DNA of 64,000 bases from positions 1,488,001 through 1,552,000 of the forward strand of contig NZ_AP019711.1 of assembly GCF_010537335.1 (NCBI RefSeq), in the 5' to 3' direction. The translations under genes were made by a program, and so were the position numbers. The notes beneath the pieces are model-generated. The model saw nothing but the letters and a program-made list of their open reading frames with translations, did no database searches and was not told the origin of the DNA. This DNA comes from Amedibacterium intestinale. Its GTDB lineage: Bacteria; Bacillota_I; Bacilli_A; Erysipelotrichales; Erysipelotrichaceae. Below, one piece after another: positions 53,953 to 63,948 of the stretch; the first letter of the stretch is position 1; the number at the start of each line of letters is the position of its first letter.

Positions 53953-55293
53953 CTAATATCCATTATGGGCAATATTGAAAAAGGCAGAGATTGACTTTTG
54001 AAAGGCAAGTTCTACCCTTCCTGTTGCCCCATTACGATGTTTGGCAATATCCACATCGGTTTTATCTGTCGGATTTTCTTCTCCATCATGTTCTTTATTG
54101 TAATATTCATCACGATATAAAAACATAACGATATCCGCATCCTGTTCAATCGCTCCAGATTCACGCAAATCTGACAACATAGGATGTTTATCTGGTCTTG
54201 TTTCAACAGAACGTGACAGCTGTGACAATGCGATAACCGGACACTCCATTTCTCTTGCTAAAGATTTTAAAGAACGCGAAATTTCGGAAATTTCCTGCTG
54301 ACGATTATCAGAACCACGACCACTTCCACTAATCAGCTGAAGATAATCGACAACGACCATATCTAGTCCATGTTCGCTTTTTAATTTTCGACATTTTGAA
54401 AATACTTCACTGATTTTCACATTGGAGCTGTCATCCACAAACAGTTTGGTTGCCATTAATTCGTTTGCGGCTTCATTTAATTTATTAAATTCTTCATCAC
54501 TGATAAATCCACTTCTAAGTTTGCTGGATTCTACAGCGCTTTTCGCACTTAAAATACGTTTCATCAAAGCTTCTGCAGGCATCTCCAATGAAAAAATCGC
54601 AATCGCACCTGGATTATAGAAAGATGCATTCAATGCCAGATTCAACGCAAATGCGGTTTTCCCCATGGCAGGTCTTGCGGCCAGAATAATCAAATCGCCT
54701 CGCTGAAAACCATTGGTCATATTATCCAAATCCGTATATCCTGTTTTTATACCTGTAATTCGCGTATCCGAATTTCTTAACTTCACCAGTTCCTGCATAA
54801 CAGTGGAAACAACCTGTCTGCTGGAGCGAAACTCAGTGGCTTTTCGATCACGAGTAACATTTAAAATGTCGCGTTCTGCTTTATCCATGATCTCATCTAA
54901 TGAAGATGCACCATCAAAGCCTTCTTCTACAATTTCCTGTGCTGTTTCAATCAAACGTCTTACATGTGCCTTACTTTTAATAATTTCTATATAAGACATA
55001 CTGTTTGCTGGAGAAATCGCGGTATCGCTTAATTTAATAATATAATCGGCTCCTCCAACTAAATTCAACTGTTCTTTATCCTGTAAACGTGCAATCAAGG
55101 TTGTTACATCTACTGGCTTTCCACTGTCACAGATGTCCATCATAGCAGAGAAAATACGCTGATGAATATCCAGATAAAAATCTTTTTCCTGTAGATTTTG
55201 ATCAAATACAACACCCGTAACATTTGGATAAATCATCATTCCGCCTAAAATCGCCTGTTCTGCTTCGTTACTGTGCGGTAATTCTCTGCTCAT
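53953..55293 (-). CDS. dnaB: Replicative DNA helicase DnaB
   Basis: 446 residues. An N-terminal primase-interacting domain (PHSNEAEQAILGGMM) and a RecA-type motor with Walker A ARPAMGKT (206-213), VVVDYLQL and SQLSRSVETR. It unwinds DNA at the fork (called DnaC in Bacillus). GGAGGAG precedes the ATG; 11 bases behind rplI. Confidence 0.98.
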   Translation of the reverse strand: MSRELPHSNEAEQAILGGMMIYPNVTGVVFDQNLQEKDFYLDIHQRIFSAMMDICDSGKPVDVTTLIARLQDKEQLNLVGGADYIIKLSDTAISPANSMSYIEIIKSKAHVRRLIETAQEIVEEGFDGASSLDEIMDKAERDILNVTRDRKATEFRSSRQVVSTVMQELVKLRNSDTRITGIKTGYTDLDNMTNGFQRGDLIILAARPAMGKTAFALNLALNASFYNPGAIAIFSLEMPAEALMKRILSAKSAVESSKLRSGFISDEEFNKLNEAANELMATKLFVDDSSNVKISEVFSKCRKLKSEHGLDMVVVDYLQLISGSGRGSDNRQQEISEISRSLKSLAREMECPVIALSQLSRSVETRPDKHPMLSDLRESGAIEQDADIVMFLYRDEYYNKEHDGEENPTDKTDVDIAKHRNGATGRVELAFQKSISAFFNIAHNGY

Positions 55294-55304
55294 AAGCTCC
55301 TCCT

Positions 55305-55754
55305 TTATTTTTCACTTACATGTACTCGAATTATACCTATAACTTTATTTTTATATAAATCAACTTTAATATCTGTATAACCTAAAGAAGATACCGCTTC
55401 TTTATCAATAAACTTACGTTTTTCAATATGAATTCCATGTACTCTTTGCAGTTGTTCTACGATCTGCTTACTTGAAACACTTCCAAATACACGTCCACCT
55501 TCCCCGGTTTTCACATGAAACTGCAATGTAATTTTAGAAAGCTTTTCTTTTAACGCAACCGCATCACTTTCTCTTTGTTTTTCTTCTAAATCATGCTGCA
55601 GATTTTGTTCATCAAGAATTTCTTTGCTTTTTTTCGTAGCTAATACCGCAAGTTTTTGTTTTAACAGAAAATTTCTTCCATATCCATCACTAACTTCTAC
55701 GATATCTCCTTTTTTTCCTACTTTTTTAACATCACTTAACAGAATCACTTTCAT
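55305..55754 (-). CDS. rplI: 50S ribosomal protein L9
   Basis: 149 residues: [36 protein letters not shown] and a connecting helix to the C-terminal domain ([17 protein letters not shown]). It overlaps the end of gdpP by 23 bases, with GGAGG nine bases before its ATG. Confidence 0.98.
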   Translation of the reverse strand: MKVILLSDVKKVGKKGDIVEVSDGYGRNFLLKQKLAVLATKKSKEILDEQNLQHDLEEKQRESDAVALKEKLSKITLQFHVKTGEGGRVFGSVSSKQIVEQLQRVHGIHIEKRKFIDKEAVSSLGYTDIKVDLYKNKVIGIIRVHVSEK

Positions 55755-57723
55755 CTGTATTTTCCTCCTTAATTTCTTCTAAATATGCATCAATTGTTTC
55801 CTGCAGTTCTTTTTTCACTGCTTCTACACTCGTATTTTTACGCTGTAAAGCGGCCGCACCAAAATGTCCTCCACCATGCATCATCTCCATGATTCTTTGC
55901 ACATTGATAACACCTTTGCTTCGAGAGGAAGCCGCGACACTTTCAGCATCTGTTTTCGCTAATACAAAACTAGCTTCAATTCCTTTGATCTCCAAAAGAC
56001 TATCTGCCACTTGCGACATTAAGGTTCGACTCATCTGATAGCGCTCATCAACTGCCGCAATGATCATATTGTCTTTATACATGCTGGCATATTTCATAAT
56101 ATTTGTTTTAGCCGCAAAAGAACGATAATCTTCTTTCAACATATTTTCCGCCTTTAATGGATCTACACCATGATTTTTTAAGTAAGCCGCAGCTTCAAAT
56201 GTACGACTTCCTGTTCTTTGACGGAAACGGTTTGTATCTACCAAAATACCTAAGTACATAAACGTAGCTTCTATCTCGCTTAACTGTACGGTATTTGTCT
56301 GATAAGGCAAGAACTCTGCCGCAAGTTCACAGGTAGAGCTTGCACTTGTTTCCACATACACAAGAATTGGATTTCCTACAAAATCTTCACTTCTTCGATG
56401 ATGATCAATAACAATAATTCGATTTGCATTGTCCAAAGTTAATGGTGCTCCTGTCTGATTTGGATTATTGTGGTCAACAACAATCAATAAATCTTCATCT
56501 TTTATCATGCGAGAAGCTTCTCCATCTTCAAGAAAGCGATGTCTACCATTCAAATCATCATAGAAGCTGTCAAATGCTTCCTTCAGCTGTGATTCAATAC
56601 CACCACTCTTACTTACAACATATACTTCCTTGCCATAAGCCGCAGCCATTCTAGACATGCATAAAGCTGCTCCCATGCAGTCAAAATCCATTTCTTTATG
56701 TCCCACAACAAACACACGTTTCGATTCTATAATAGCTTCTGAAACAGCCTGTGCCATAACACGTACACGTACCTTGCTTCGTTTTTCTCTGGCTTCACTG
56801 TTTCCCCCAAAATATTTTACACTTTCTCCAAACTTTTTCACAGCCGCCTGATCCCCGCCACGACTTTGTGCCAGTTCCAGCAAATCATTTACCATGGTAT
56901 CTAATAGCTGATAATCATCTGTACCACGTGCAAAAGACATACTCAGTGTAATAGAAGCATCAATTTCCTCTGCATTTTTTCGAACGATGTTCAAAATAGA
57001 AAAGCGATCTTTTATAACTTCAGATAAAATCCTTTCATTTAAAAGAACTAAAAATCGATCACTTCTTAAACGGCGAATAAACATGCCATACTGTCCTGCC
57101 CATTCTACCAAAGGCTGACGTACACTTGTGTTGATCTGTGCCATCTTTGCTTCATCTTCATATTGCTGAATTTCCATATAGTTATCCAGCTGCAGCAAAC
57201 CAACAACAACGCCATCCGCTTCAAAACGATCCTTTAAAGTTTTTACTTCTGTAATATCTTTTACAAATAAAACCTGTCCGTCTTCTTTACGTAAAATTTC
57301 ATAAAAACGATCGCTATCTTTCGCAACAATGCTATCCACTTCACCACGAAATAAATCCGAAATTTGTGAAATCCAGCTTGTCAGTTTTTTTCCTACAATA
57401 TCAATATGACGTTCTTCTAAAAAATCATTGATCCATGTCGCATTATACTGTTCATCGTAGGTAATGATTCCAATTTCTCCATAAGACAATGCATCCTTAG
57501 CATCATGTCCTAAAATATGAGATATACTAATATCACTTTCTTTTCGATCACTTTGAAAACGCCAGACGATCCATATAACAATCGAAATGTTAAATACGAC
57601 CAAAATAATCATCGGCAAAATTCTTACACCATCAAAATCCGCTATAAACAATGCCAAAAGCGCAACGATTTGCGCAAAAATAACAAGTGCAATTTGTATT
57701 TTAAAATTCTCCAGACGATCCAC
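55732..57723 (-). CDS. gdpP: Cyclic-di-AMP phosphodiesterase GdpP
   Basis: 663 residues: two N-terminal membrane segments (about 8-52), a PAS-like domain, a degenerate GGDEF domain (about 165-300), then DHH/DHHA1. DHH motifs [35 protein letters not shown] and [10 protein letters not shown] are intact. It lowers c-di-AMP, which controls potassium and osmotic balance. A GTG start at 57723 is chosen because GAGGTG lies six bases upstream; it overlaps the yybS end. Confidence 0.95.
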   Translation of the reverse strand: MDRLENFKIQIALVIFAQIVALLALFIADFDGVRILPMIILVVFNISIVIWIVWRFQSDRKESDISISHILGHDAKDALSYGEIGIITYDEQYNATWINDFLEERHIDIVGKKLTSWISQISDLFRGEVDSIVAKDSDRFYEILRKEDGQVLFVKDITEVKTLKDRFEADGVVVGLLQLDNYMEIQQYEDEAKMAQINTSVRQPLVEWAGQYGMFIRRLRSDRFLVLLNERILSEVIKDRFSILNIVRKNAEEIDASITLSMSFARGTDDYQLLDTMVNDLLELAQSRGGDQAAVKKFGESVKYFGGNSEAREKRSKVRVRVMAQAVSEAIIESKRVFVVGHKEMDFDCMGAALCMSRMAAAYGKEVYVVSKSGGIESQLKEAFDSFYDDLNGRHRFLEDGEASRMIKDEDLLIVVDHNNPNQTGAPLTLDNANRIIVIDHHRRSEDFVGNPILVYVETSASSTCELAAEFLPYQTNTVQLSEIEATFMYLGILVDTNRFRQRTGSRTFEAAAYLKNHGVDPLKAENMLKEDYRSFAAKTNIMKYASMYKDNMIIAAVDERYQMSRTLMSQVADSLLEIKGIEASFVLAKTDAESVAASSRSKGVINVQRIMEMMHGGGHFGAAALQRKNTSVEAVKKELQETIDAYLEEIKEENTDESDSVK

Positions 57724-58636
57724 GAATGACACCTCGTTTCCATATTTGCAAATAAATATCTTTTAAATCGATAAACATATCCAAAATACCAATACAGCCA
57801 ATGGCCATCTGCACATACGGTACAAATGCTGCCAGCAAAACAAGAAATACAAATTTCTTCTGTTTTGATAAAAGCAGTGCATAGCACAGAGAAATTACCC
57901 CATAAAAAATGGCAGTAACTTTCGCTATCCCATATAAGAACACAAGGATTCCTAAAACCTCTTGGTTTAATTTTATCACATTTCGCATAAAATACAGCAC
58001 CCAAATGAAGAAGATAAGCAATCCTGCATAAGATGGAAGATGTATTTCAAAGATTGTTTTTATCTTTCTTGTTTCTATATGCAAACGCATAAGCAAAACG
58101 TGTGCAAATAAATGAATGCACAACGCCTGCATCGCACTTAACAGAATCGTTGATACCAGAATGATCATTCCCGTTAGTTTTGCCAAGTCTAAATCCTGTC
58201 CTATATGAAACAAAGATAATAATTGACTTATCATTTCTATGTCTTCCTTGGGATCATATCCAAATAAAGATGCTAGAAAAAACGTTGTTACCAAATAAGA
58301 AAGAAATGTAAAAACTGCAGTTCCCATATACAATACTCCGTTTTTCCATTTTTTTCTTATCCCTTCACCATAAAACAATCCACAAACATTGCAGCTAAAC
58401 AAATAGAAAATGGTTGTCGGTGAAGAAATCATAAAAGAAAGGAGCGTTGTACTAAATGCCGCAATAAGTCCATTCCTGATTCCATATTTTGCAGTATAGA
58501 TCAAAATAGGAAACGTCAAGATCCAGTACATCAAAGCTTCCGGCATACCTCCAAGCTGTAGATTTACAAACAACATCAAGCCAACCAAAGCTACCATCAT
58601 AGCTCCTTCTGTTAATTTTCTTGTTTGTGTAACCAT
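57701..58636 (-). CDS. YybS-like DUF2232 membrane protein
   Basis: 311 residues, about eight hydrophobic segments; LTEGAMMVALVGLMLFVNL at the N-terminus and VLYFMRNVIKLNQEVLGIL toward the end fit the DUF2232/YybS family encoded next to gdpP in Firmicutes. Substrate or role unknown. AAGGGG is eight bases before the ATG. The terminator at 58664-58702 separates it from rpsR. Confidence 0.85.
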   Translation of the reverse strand: MVTQTRKLTEGAMMVALVGLMLFVNLQLGGMPEALMYWILTFPILIYTAKYGIRNGLIAAFSTTLLSFMISSPTTIFYLFSCNVCGLFYGEGIRKKWKNGVLYMGTAVFTFLSYLVTTFFLASLFGYDPKEDIEMISQLLSLFHIGQDLDLAKLTGMIILVSTILLSAMQALCIHLFAHVLLMRLHIETRKIKTIFEIHLPSYAGLLIFFIWVLYFMRNVIKLNQEVLGILVFLYGIAKVTAIFYGVISLCYALLLSKQKKFVFLVLLAAFVPYVQMAIGCIGILDMFIDLKDIYLQIWKRGVIRGSSGEF

Positions 58637-58663
58637 AAGCAACACCCCTTCTTATATATCTAT

Positions 58664-58702
58664 ATGAAAAGAAAACCTCCACCAGCTTTTGCAGTAGAGG
58701 TT
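58664..58702 (-). terminator. Terminator of rpsF-ssb-rpsR
   Basis: AACCTCTAC/GTGGAGGTT stem (one G-U) with TTTTCTTTTC on the minus strand, 9 bases beyond the rpsR stop. Confidence 0.85.
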
Positions 58703-58711
58703 GTACCATTT

Positions 58712-58942
58712 TTATTCGCTAACGTATGGTAATAAAGCCATCTGGCGAGCACGTTTAATTGCTGTAGCCAGCATGCGCTGGTACTTTGCGCGTGTTCCAG
58801 TTACACGTCTAGGAATAATTTTTCCGTTTGCAGAAATAAATCTTTTTAATAATTCAACATCTTTGTAATCGATGTATTCAATTTTATTTTTTGTGAAATA
58901 ACATACTTTCTTACGTCCCATGCGCTGTTTTTTGAAAGCCAT
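58712..58942 (-). CDS. rpsR: 30S ribosomal protein S18
   Basis: 76 residues: [31 protein letters not shown] and [27 protein letters not shown] is seven bases before the ATG at 58942. It partners S6 on the ribosome, hence the operon. Confidence 0.98.
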   Translation of the reverse strand: MAFKKQRMGRKKVCYFTKNKIEYIDYKDVELLKRFISANGKIIPRRVTGTRAKYQRMLATAIKRARQMALLPYVSE

Positions 58943-58963
58943 ATTCATTCTCCTTTCTACCAA

Positions 58964-59434
58964 TTAAAATGGTAAATCATCACTTGCAATATCAAGTGTA
59001 TCACTTGACGCAAAATCACTGGAGTAGGACTGCTGAGCACTCATATCCGGCTGATAACCCTGATTCATCGGCTCATAATCTGGCGTGTAGACATTTGCTG
59101 TCATATTGCTAGAAGCGCTTTTTGGTTCTAAGAACTGAACCGTATCAGCAACTACTTCTGTCACATACACACGTTTGCCCATTTGATCATCATAACTGCG
59201 TGTCTGGATTCTTCCTTCCACACCAACCAAAGAACCTTTATGTGTATATTGTGCAGTATTATCCGCAACTTTATTCCAGCATACGCAGTTGATAAAATCC
59301 GCTGTCGGCTGTCCTTCTGTTTTAATTCTGCGATCACACGCAACAGTAAAAGACACTACACTGGCACCAGAACCTGTTTTACGAAGTACAGGATCTTTTG
59401 TCAGACGTCCTACCAATACTACACGATTGATCAT
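58964..59434 (-). CDS. ssb: Single-stranded DNA-binding protein
   Basis: 156 residues: OB fold MINRVVLVGRLTKDPVLRKT, VSFTVACDR, FINCVCWNKVADNT, then a flexible Gln/Ser-rich linker and the acidic tip DDLPF that binds replication partners. It lies between rpsF and rpsR as usual. Confidence 0.98.
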   Translation of the reverse strand: MINRVVLVGRLTKDPVLRKTGSGASVVSFTVACDRRIKTEGQPTADFINCVCWNKVADNTAQYTHKGSLVGVEGRIQTRSYDDQMGKRVYVTEVVADTVQFLEPKSASSNMTANVYTPDYEPMNQGYQPDMSAQQSYSSDFASSDTLDIASDDLPF

Positions 59435-59455
59435 AGTCCATCTTCCTTTCTTTTA

Positions 59456-59749
59456 TTATTCTTCGTCCTGAGTTTTAACTACTAAGAAACGAACGATGTT
59501 GCTGTTGATACGAGCCAAACGTTCGAATTCGTGAATTCCTTCGTTGTTAGCTTCAACATTAATTACAACATAGTAACCTTTGTTCATGTGTTTGATTTCG
59601 TATGCGAACTCTTTTACACCCCATTCGTCAACCTTTTCGATTTTTCCTTCATGGTCTGTAATGATCTTGTGAAGTCCGTCCATAACCTCTTTACGAGCAG
59701 CGTCTTCCAAAGATGCGTTCACAATGTACATGATTTCGTATTTTTTCAT
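59456..59749 (-). CDS. rpsF: 30S ribosomal protein S6
   Basis: 97 residues: MKKYEIMYIVNASLED, KVDEWGVKEFAYEIKHMNKG and RINSNIVRFLVVK. AGGAGG is eight bases before the ATG at 59749. First gene of rpsF-ssb-rpsR and preceded by an S6:S18-type leader. Confidence 0.98.
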   Translation of the reverse strand: MKKYEIMYIVNASLEDAARKEVMDGLHKIITDHEGKIEKVDEWGVKEFAYEIKHMNKGYYVVINVEANNEGIHEFERLARINSNIVRFLVVKTQDEE

Positions 59750-59769
59750 TCTGTACACCTCCTCATGGT

Positions 59770-59805
59770 CTATAGGCCCTATTTTATATAGAGCGGGGAG
59801 TAGAT
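59770..59805 (-). promoter_or_regulatory. S6:S18-type ribosomal protein leader
   Basis: On the minus strand TCTA and TAGA enclose a bulge with CTCCCCG, a 6-bp stem CTCTAT/ATAGGG and loop ATAAA. The CCG-containing bulge on a short stem is the feature bound by the S6-S18 complex in the known leader. An alternative GTAGA/TCTAC hairpin overlaps it upstream. Structure drawn by eye. Confidence 0.6.
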
Positions 59806-59823
59806 AAATCTACCCGTTTACAG

Positions 59824-59853
59824 ATTATAACACTCTTTCTTTCTGATTGTAAA
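59824..59853 (-). promoter_or_regulatory. Promoter of rpsF-ssb-rpsR
   Basis: TTTACA (59848-59853), 18 bases, TGT-extended TATAAT (59824-59829). Confidence 0.8.
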
Positions 59854-60037
59854 GACTTTATCTTCAATTTTCTTAAAGAACCTGCACTTTGCAACAAATA
59901 TTGTTTTCTTCTTCTAAAAATTGTTGTAGACTTTTTTTCTTCTGCTTGTATAATAAGCATGAAAACCACAAAAAGTCAGCTGTATAAAAAATAAAAAGTG
60001 ATGTTATGGATAAACAAGGAAAGGATGGATATTTTAA

Positions 60038-60538
60038 ATGAAAGTAAAAGATCTTTGTCTGATTGCGGCAATGGCCGCTATTGAAATGGTTGTCTTCACT
60101 TCCTTTTCTTTTGTTTTATATTTAGAATGCATCACCTTCACAATTATATTATTTGCGATGACTTTTACCAGAAAACAAGCTGTATTTGCCGCAATTGTAT
60201 TTACGATTCTTAATTTATCTATACAAGGTGTCACTCCATGGTCTATGATGTACTGCCTGATCTATCCCCTATACAGTTTCTTAATTGCCACATTACGCCC
60301 TTTTTTAAACAAGCATTTCCTATGTCTTGTTTTCCTATGTGCTCTTTTATCTTTTTTAAGCGGGCAGCTCGTTCAACTTCCTTTTATGCTCATTTCCAAA
60401 AAAGTAACCCTTCTTTATATTCTTTCAGGACTACAGGTATCTATCCCGCAGGGAATCGTATCAGGTATCTTCTGTTTTATCTGTTACAAACCTGTATACA
60501 ATATATTACATAGAATAGAAACAAGAAATTTACATTAA
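60038..60538 (+). CDS. Membrane protein resembling an ECF transporter S component
   Basis: 166 residues, about five to six hydrophobic segments. The N-terminus KVKDLCLIAAMAAIEMVVF and the TPWSMMYCLIYPLYSFLIA stretch resemble substrate-binding S components of ECF vitamin transporters. No EcfA or EcfT gene is nearby, as is common when a shared energising module is used. Ligand unknown. A GGATGG-type site precedes the ATG. Confidence 0.65.
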   Translation: MKVKDLCLIAAMAAIEMVVFTSFSFVLYLECITFTIILFAMTFTRKQAVFAAIVFTILNLSIQGVTPWSMMYCLIYPLYSFLIATLRPFLNKHFLCLVFLCALLSFLSGQLVQLPFMLISKKVTLLYILSGLQVSIPQGIVSGIFCFICYKPVYNILHRIETRNLH

Positions 60539-60605
60539 ACAACAATATATAATATAAAAGTTTCAGTAATGAAGCTTTTTCTTTTATTAAAATCCCATAT
60601 TTTTT

Positions 60606-60644
60606 GATTATGCTCCATATAATCACTAAAAAAATGGTACAATA
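60606..60644 (+). promoter_or_regulatory. Promoter region of the SNF2 gene with dyad
   Basis: TGG-extended -10 TACAAT (60639-60644) lies 25 bases before the start. TGATTAT-N7-ATAATCA (60606-60626) is an inverted repeat just upstream, a possible operator. Confidence 0.4.
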
Positions 60645-60668
60645 ATATGATGAAGACGGGGTGTTACA

Positions 60669-63600
60669 ATGGAAATTACAGATGTTCAGATTCGCGAATT
60701 TGCGCATAATGATACAATTTTAAAAGAAGGAGAAGAATTGTGGAAAAACAATGCTGTTGTATCCTTTGATTTTGATGATTTTTCAAACCCAGACATTATC
60801 CTGATCAATGCAAATGTAAAAGATGAAAAAGGGTATCAGGAAGTAAATATGTCAATCGATAAAGATGATGTCATCATACGTGCACATTTATGTAACTGCA
60901 AACAGCACAGCGAACAGTTAAGCTGCAGACACTGTGTTGCTGTATTATATAAGGTAAAAGAAATTCTTGAAAAAAAATATCCATCAAAACAAGAACATAC
61001 AGGAGATGATGCTACACTTGTCCAATTGCTGGAAACCTATGAAAAACAAAATGTATATGCTTCTTTGGCATACACTTTTCAGGAAAAAATGCATCTGGAA
61101 CCTGTAATAGAAATCCATGATCATTCCTTTCTTGCCTTAACGCTAAAGATAGGAACCAATTATCGTTATATCATTAAAAATATCTCACAGCTGATAGATG
61201 ACATTCAGGAACATGTCACAAAAGCCTATGGTAAAGAATTAGAATTTTTCCACCATTATGACAGTTTTGATGAGGAAAGCCAGAAATTGCTTGATTTTAT
61301 TATTTCTCATATGCATGACTCTGTTTATATAAAAAAAGAAAATACATCACAGGCATGCCTAAAAAATAAAAGTTTATTATTAACACCAGATGCACTTGAT
61401 TCTTTTTTCAATTTATATGCAGGAAAAGAAATCATGTATCGTTTTAAGGAAAAAACACTTACCAATCTGCATTTTGTAAAAACAAATCCATCTTTTACCT
61501 TAGATGTAAAAGAGAATCGCTCTACCGATAGTTTTTCCTTTAGGATAGAAGAAAAAGATAATGTAATACTAGAAGGCAGAAAACACCTGTATGTTTTACG
61601 AAAAGGCTTTTTATATCAATCCACTCCTTCTTTCTATATAAACATGCATCCTCTGATTCAATCTTTCTATTACGCAAAAAAAGAACTTTCTGTATCAAAA
61701 CAATTAATGCCATCTTTTTATACAAACATATTATTAAATATAAAAGAGTATATTCAAATACAGGGAGATGATATATCTCTTTATGCCCCAATGCCTTTAG
61801 AATGCAAAGCCTATTTAGATATGCCTAAACATAACTGTATCAGTGTAAAACTTATTTACAGTTATGGAAAAATGGAATATAACGCATTTTTACAGCCTTT
61901 ATTATCTTCTGGAAGAAATATCAAAGAAGAAATGGCAGTACGCTCTTTGTTATCAAGATATATAACACGTATTGATACCAATGAAGGAATCGTCTATATT
62001 GAAAATTCACAGGATGCGATGTATACATTTATTACACAAGGTGTTGATGAACTAACAAAAAAATGCATCATGTATGCAACAGAAGCATTCTCTCGCATGC
62101 AGGTACGCTCTTCAACTTCCATATCTATGGGAATACGTATGGAAAGTGATTTGCTGCATATTGACTTTGATACTTATGACTTTCCAAAAGAAGAACTGCA
62201 AAACGTATTGGAAGCCTATCGTTTAAATCGAAAATACTATCGTATGAAAGATGGTTCCTTTGTTAGTCTTGAAGACAATGCTTTACAGGAATTATCCTTA
62301 TTGCTGGATGGAATGAATGTGAGCGCATCCCAATTAGAAAATGGAAATCTCATCGTTCCAAAGTATCGTTCCTTATATATAGATAAAAGTTTAGAAGATG
62401 CAGATATGATGAAAATTGATCGTGATGCCAGTTTCAAAGATATCATTCGTGGAATCCATAACATTAAAGATGCCGATTACCCTGTCCCTCCTAACCAGAA
62501 ACATATTTTAAGAAACTATCAAAAGATTGGATATCGCTGGTTAAAAACAATGGCCAATTATGGCTTTGGCGGCATTTTGGCAGATGATATGGGAATAGGA
62601 AAAACCATACAGGTCATTACTTTATTAGAAGATGAAAGAATCCAGCATCCAGAAAGTGTTTCTCTGGTTATTTGCCCTAGTTCTTTACTGTTAAACTGGC
62701 AAAGTGAAATACAGAAATTCTCTAAAGATTTATCCTGCATCATGATTAGCGGTACAAGTGAAGAAAGAAAAAGACAAATACAAAACTGTAAATCATATGA
62801 TGTCGTTATTACCTCGTATGATTATATAAAAAGAGATATTGAACAATATGAAGATGTTCTTTTTACATATCAAATTCTTGACGAAGCACAGTATATTAAA
62901 AATCATACAACTAAAAATGCAACTTCCGTAAAACAGATACAGGCGAAACATCGTTTTGCTTTAACTGGGACACCAATTGAAAACTCATTGGCAGAACTAT
63001 GGTCGATTTTTGATTATCTTATGCCTGGATATTTATACAGCTATCCATACTTTAAAAAGCACTACGAATTTCCAATCGTAAAAGAAAATGACCCAGCTAC
63101 AGTAAAAGAACTGCAGCGAATGGTAGAGCCTTTCATTCTTCGTCGTGTGAAAAAAGATGTATTAAAAGAATTGCCAGAAAAAATAGAAAAAACAATGATG
63201 ATTGAACTGGATGAGGAAACTCGAAAATTATATATGGCAAATGTTAACAGCATGAAAGAAGATTTAAGAAAGAATCTAAATGAAAAAGGTGTTGCCGCAA
63301 GCAGGATTCTTGTATTAACGATGTTAACAAGACTTCGTCAGCTATGCTGTGATCCTCGCCTTGTCTATGAAAATTATGCTATGGTGGGAAATAAGATCAA
63401 TGCCTGTATGGAATATATTGAAACTTGTTATGAATCAGGTAAAAAAGTACTGTTATTCTCCCAATTCACTTCTTTATTATCTTTATTAGAAGAAGAACTG
63501 CATAAGCGAAATATCCGTTATTACCTGTTAAAAGGATCAACGCCAAAAGATAAGCGACAGGAATATGTCAATGCTTTTCAAAATGACAATACCCCTGTAT

Positions 63601-63893
63601 TCTTAATATCTTTAAAAGCTGGCGGTACCGGTTTAAATCTAACAAAAGCAGAAGTTGTTATCCATTTTGATCCATGGTGGAATATTTCTGCACAAAACCA
63701 GGCTACTGATCGTGCGTATCGTATTGGGCAGCATAACAACGTACAAGTAATCAAAATGATTGCGAAAGATACCATTGAAGAAAAAATCATGAAACTCCAA
63801 GATAAAAAACAAAGTCTTAGTGATACGATCATCCAGCAAAATGAAGGAATCATTACACAAATGAGCAAAGAAGAAATTTTAGATTTGTTCTAA
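60669..63893 (+). CDS. SNF2-family helicase with N-terminal SWIM zinc finger
   Basis: 1074 residues. The SWIM finger is C75-x-C77-x8-C86-x-H88. A long middle region (about 100-600) has no clear domain. The SNF2 motor follows: LADDMGIGKT (about 637-646), ILDEAQ box near 736, LTGTPIENS, LFSQFTS, GGTGLNL and QATDRAYRIGQ near 1010. Such enzymes translocate on duplex DNA and remodel bound proteins. The gene is single, with its own promoter and terminator, and common in Firmicutes, so it is probably housekeeping rather than part of a defence system. Confidence 0.94.
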   Translation: MEITDVQIREFAHNDTILKEGEELWKNNAVVSFDFDDFSNPDIILINANVKDEKGYQEVNMSIDKDDVIIRAHLCNCKQHSEQLSCRHCVAVLYKVKEILEKKYPSKQEHTGDDATLVQLLETYEKQNVYASLAYTFQEKMHLEPVIEIHDHSFLALTLKIGTNYRYIIKNISQLIDDIQEHVTKAYGKELEFFHHYDSFDEESQKLLDFIISHMHDSVYIKKENTSQACLKNKSLLLTPDALDSFFNLYAGKEIMYRFKEKTLTNLHFVKTNPSFTLDVKENRSTDSFSFRIEEKDNVILEGRKHLYVLRKGFLYQSTPSFYINMHPLIQSFYYAKKELSVSKQLMPSFYTNILLNIKEYIQIQGDDISLYAPMPLECKAYLDMPKHNCISVKLIYSYGKMEYNAFLQPLLSSGRNIKEEMAVRSLLSRYITRIDTNEGIVYIENSQDAMYTFITQGVDELTKKCIMYATEAFSRMQVRSSTSISMGIRMESDLLHIDFDTYDFPKEELQNVLEAYRLNRKYYRMKDGSFVSLEDNALQELSLLLDGMNVSASQLENGNLIVPKYRSLYIDKSLEDADMMKIDRDASFKDIIRGIHNIKDADYPVPPNQKHILRNYQKIGYRWLKTMANYGFGGILADDMGIGKTIQVITLLEDERIQHPESVSLVICPSSLLLNWQSEIQKFSKDLSCIMISGTSEERKRQIQNCKSYDVVITSYDYIKRDIEQYEDVLFTYQILDEAQYIKNHTTKNATSVKQIQAKHRFALTGTPIENSLAELWSIFDYLMPGYLYSYPYFKKHYEFPIVKENDPATVKELQRMVEPFILRRVKKDVLKELPEKIEKTMMIELDEETRKLYMANVNSMKEDLRKNLNEKGVAASRILVLTMLTRLRQLCCDPRLVYENYAMVGNKINACMEYIETCYESGKKVLLFSQFTSLLSLLEEELHKRNIRYYLLKGSTPKDKRQEYVNAFQNDNTPVFLISLKAGGTGLNLTKAEVVIHFDPWWNISAQNQATDRAYRIGQHNNVQVIKMIAKDTIEEKIMKLQDKKQSLSDTIIQQNEGIITQMSKEEILDLF

Positions 63894-63901
63894 ACAAAAA
63901 G

Positions 63902-63928
63902 AACTGTGCGCAAAAAACACAGTTTTTT
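63902..63928. terminator. Bidirectional terminator after the SNF2 gene
   Basis: AACTGTG/CACAGTT with T6 on the plus strand and CTTTTTG on the minus strand, between convergent genes. Confidence 0.85.
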
Positions 63929-63948
63929 AAGGAAGAAAGAAAATATGT

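Noticed and set aside
60669-63893. SNF2/SWIM helicase as part of a DISARM-like or other defence island
   Set aside because: No methylase, nuclease or phospholipase D partner adjoins it; it is a single gene with its own promoter and terminator.
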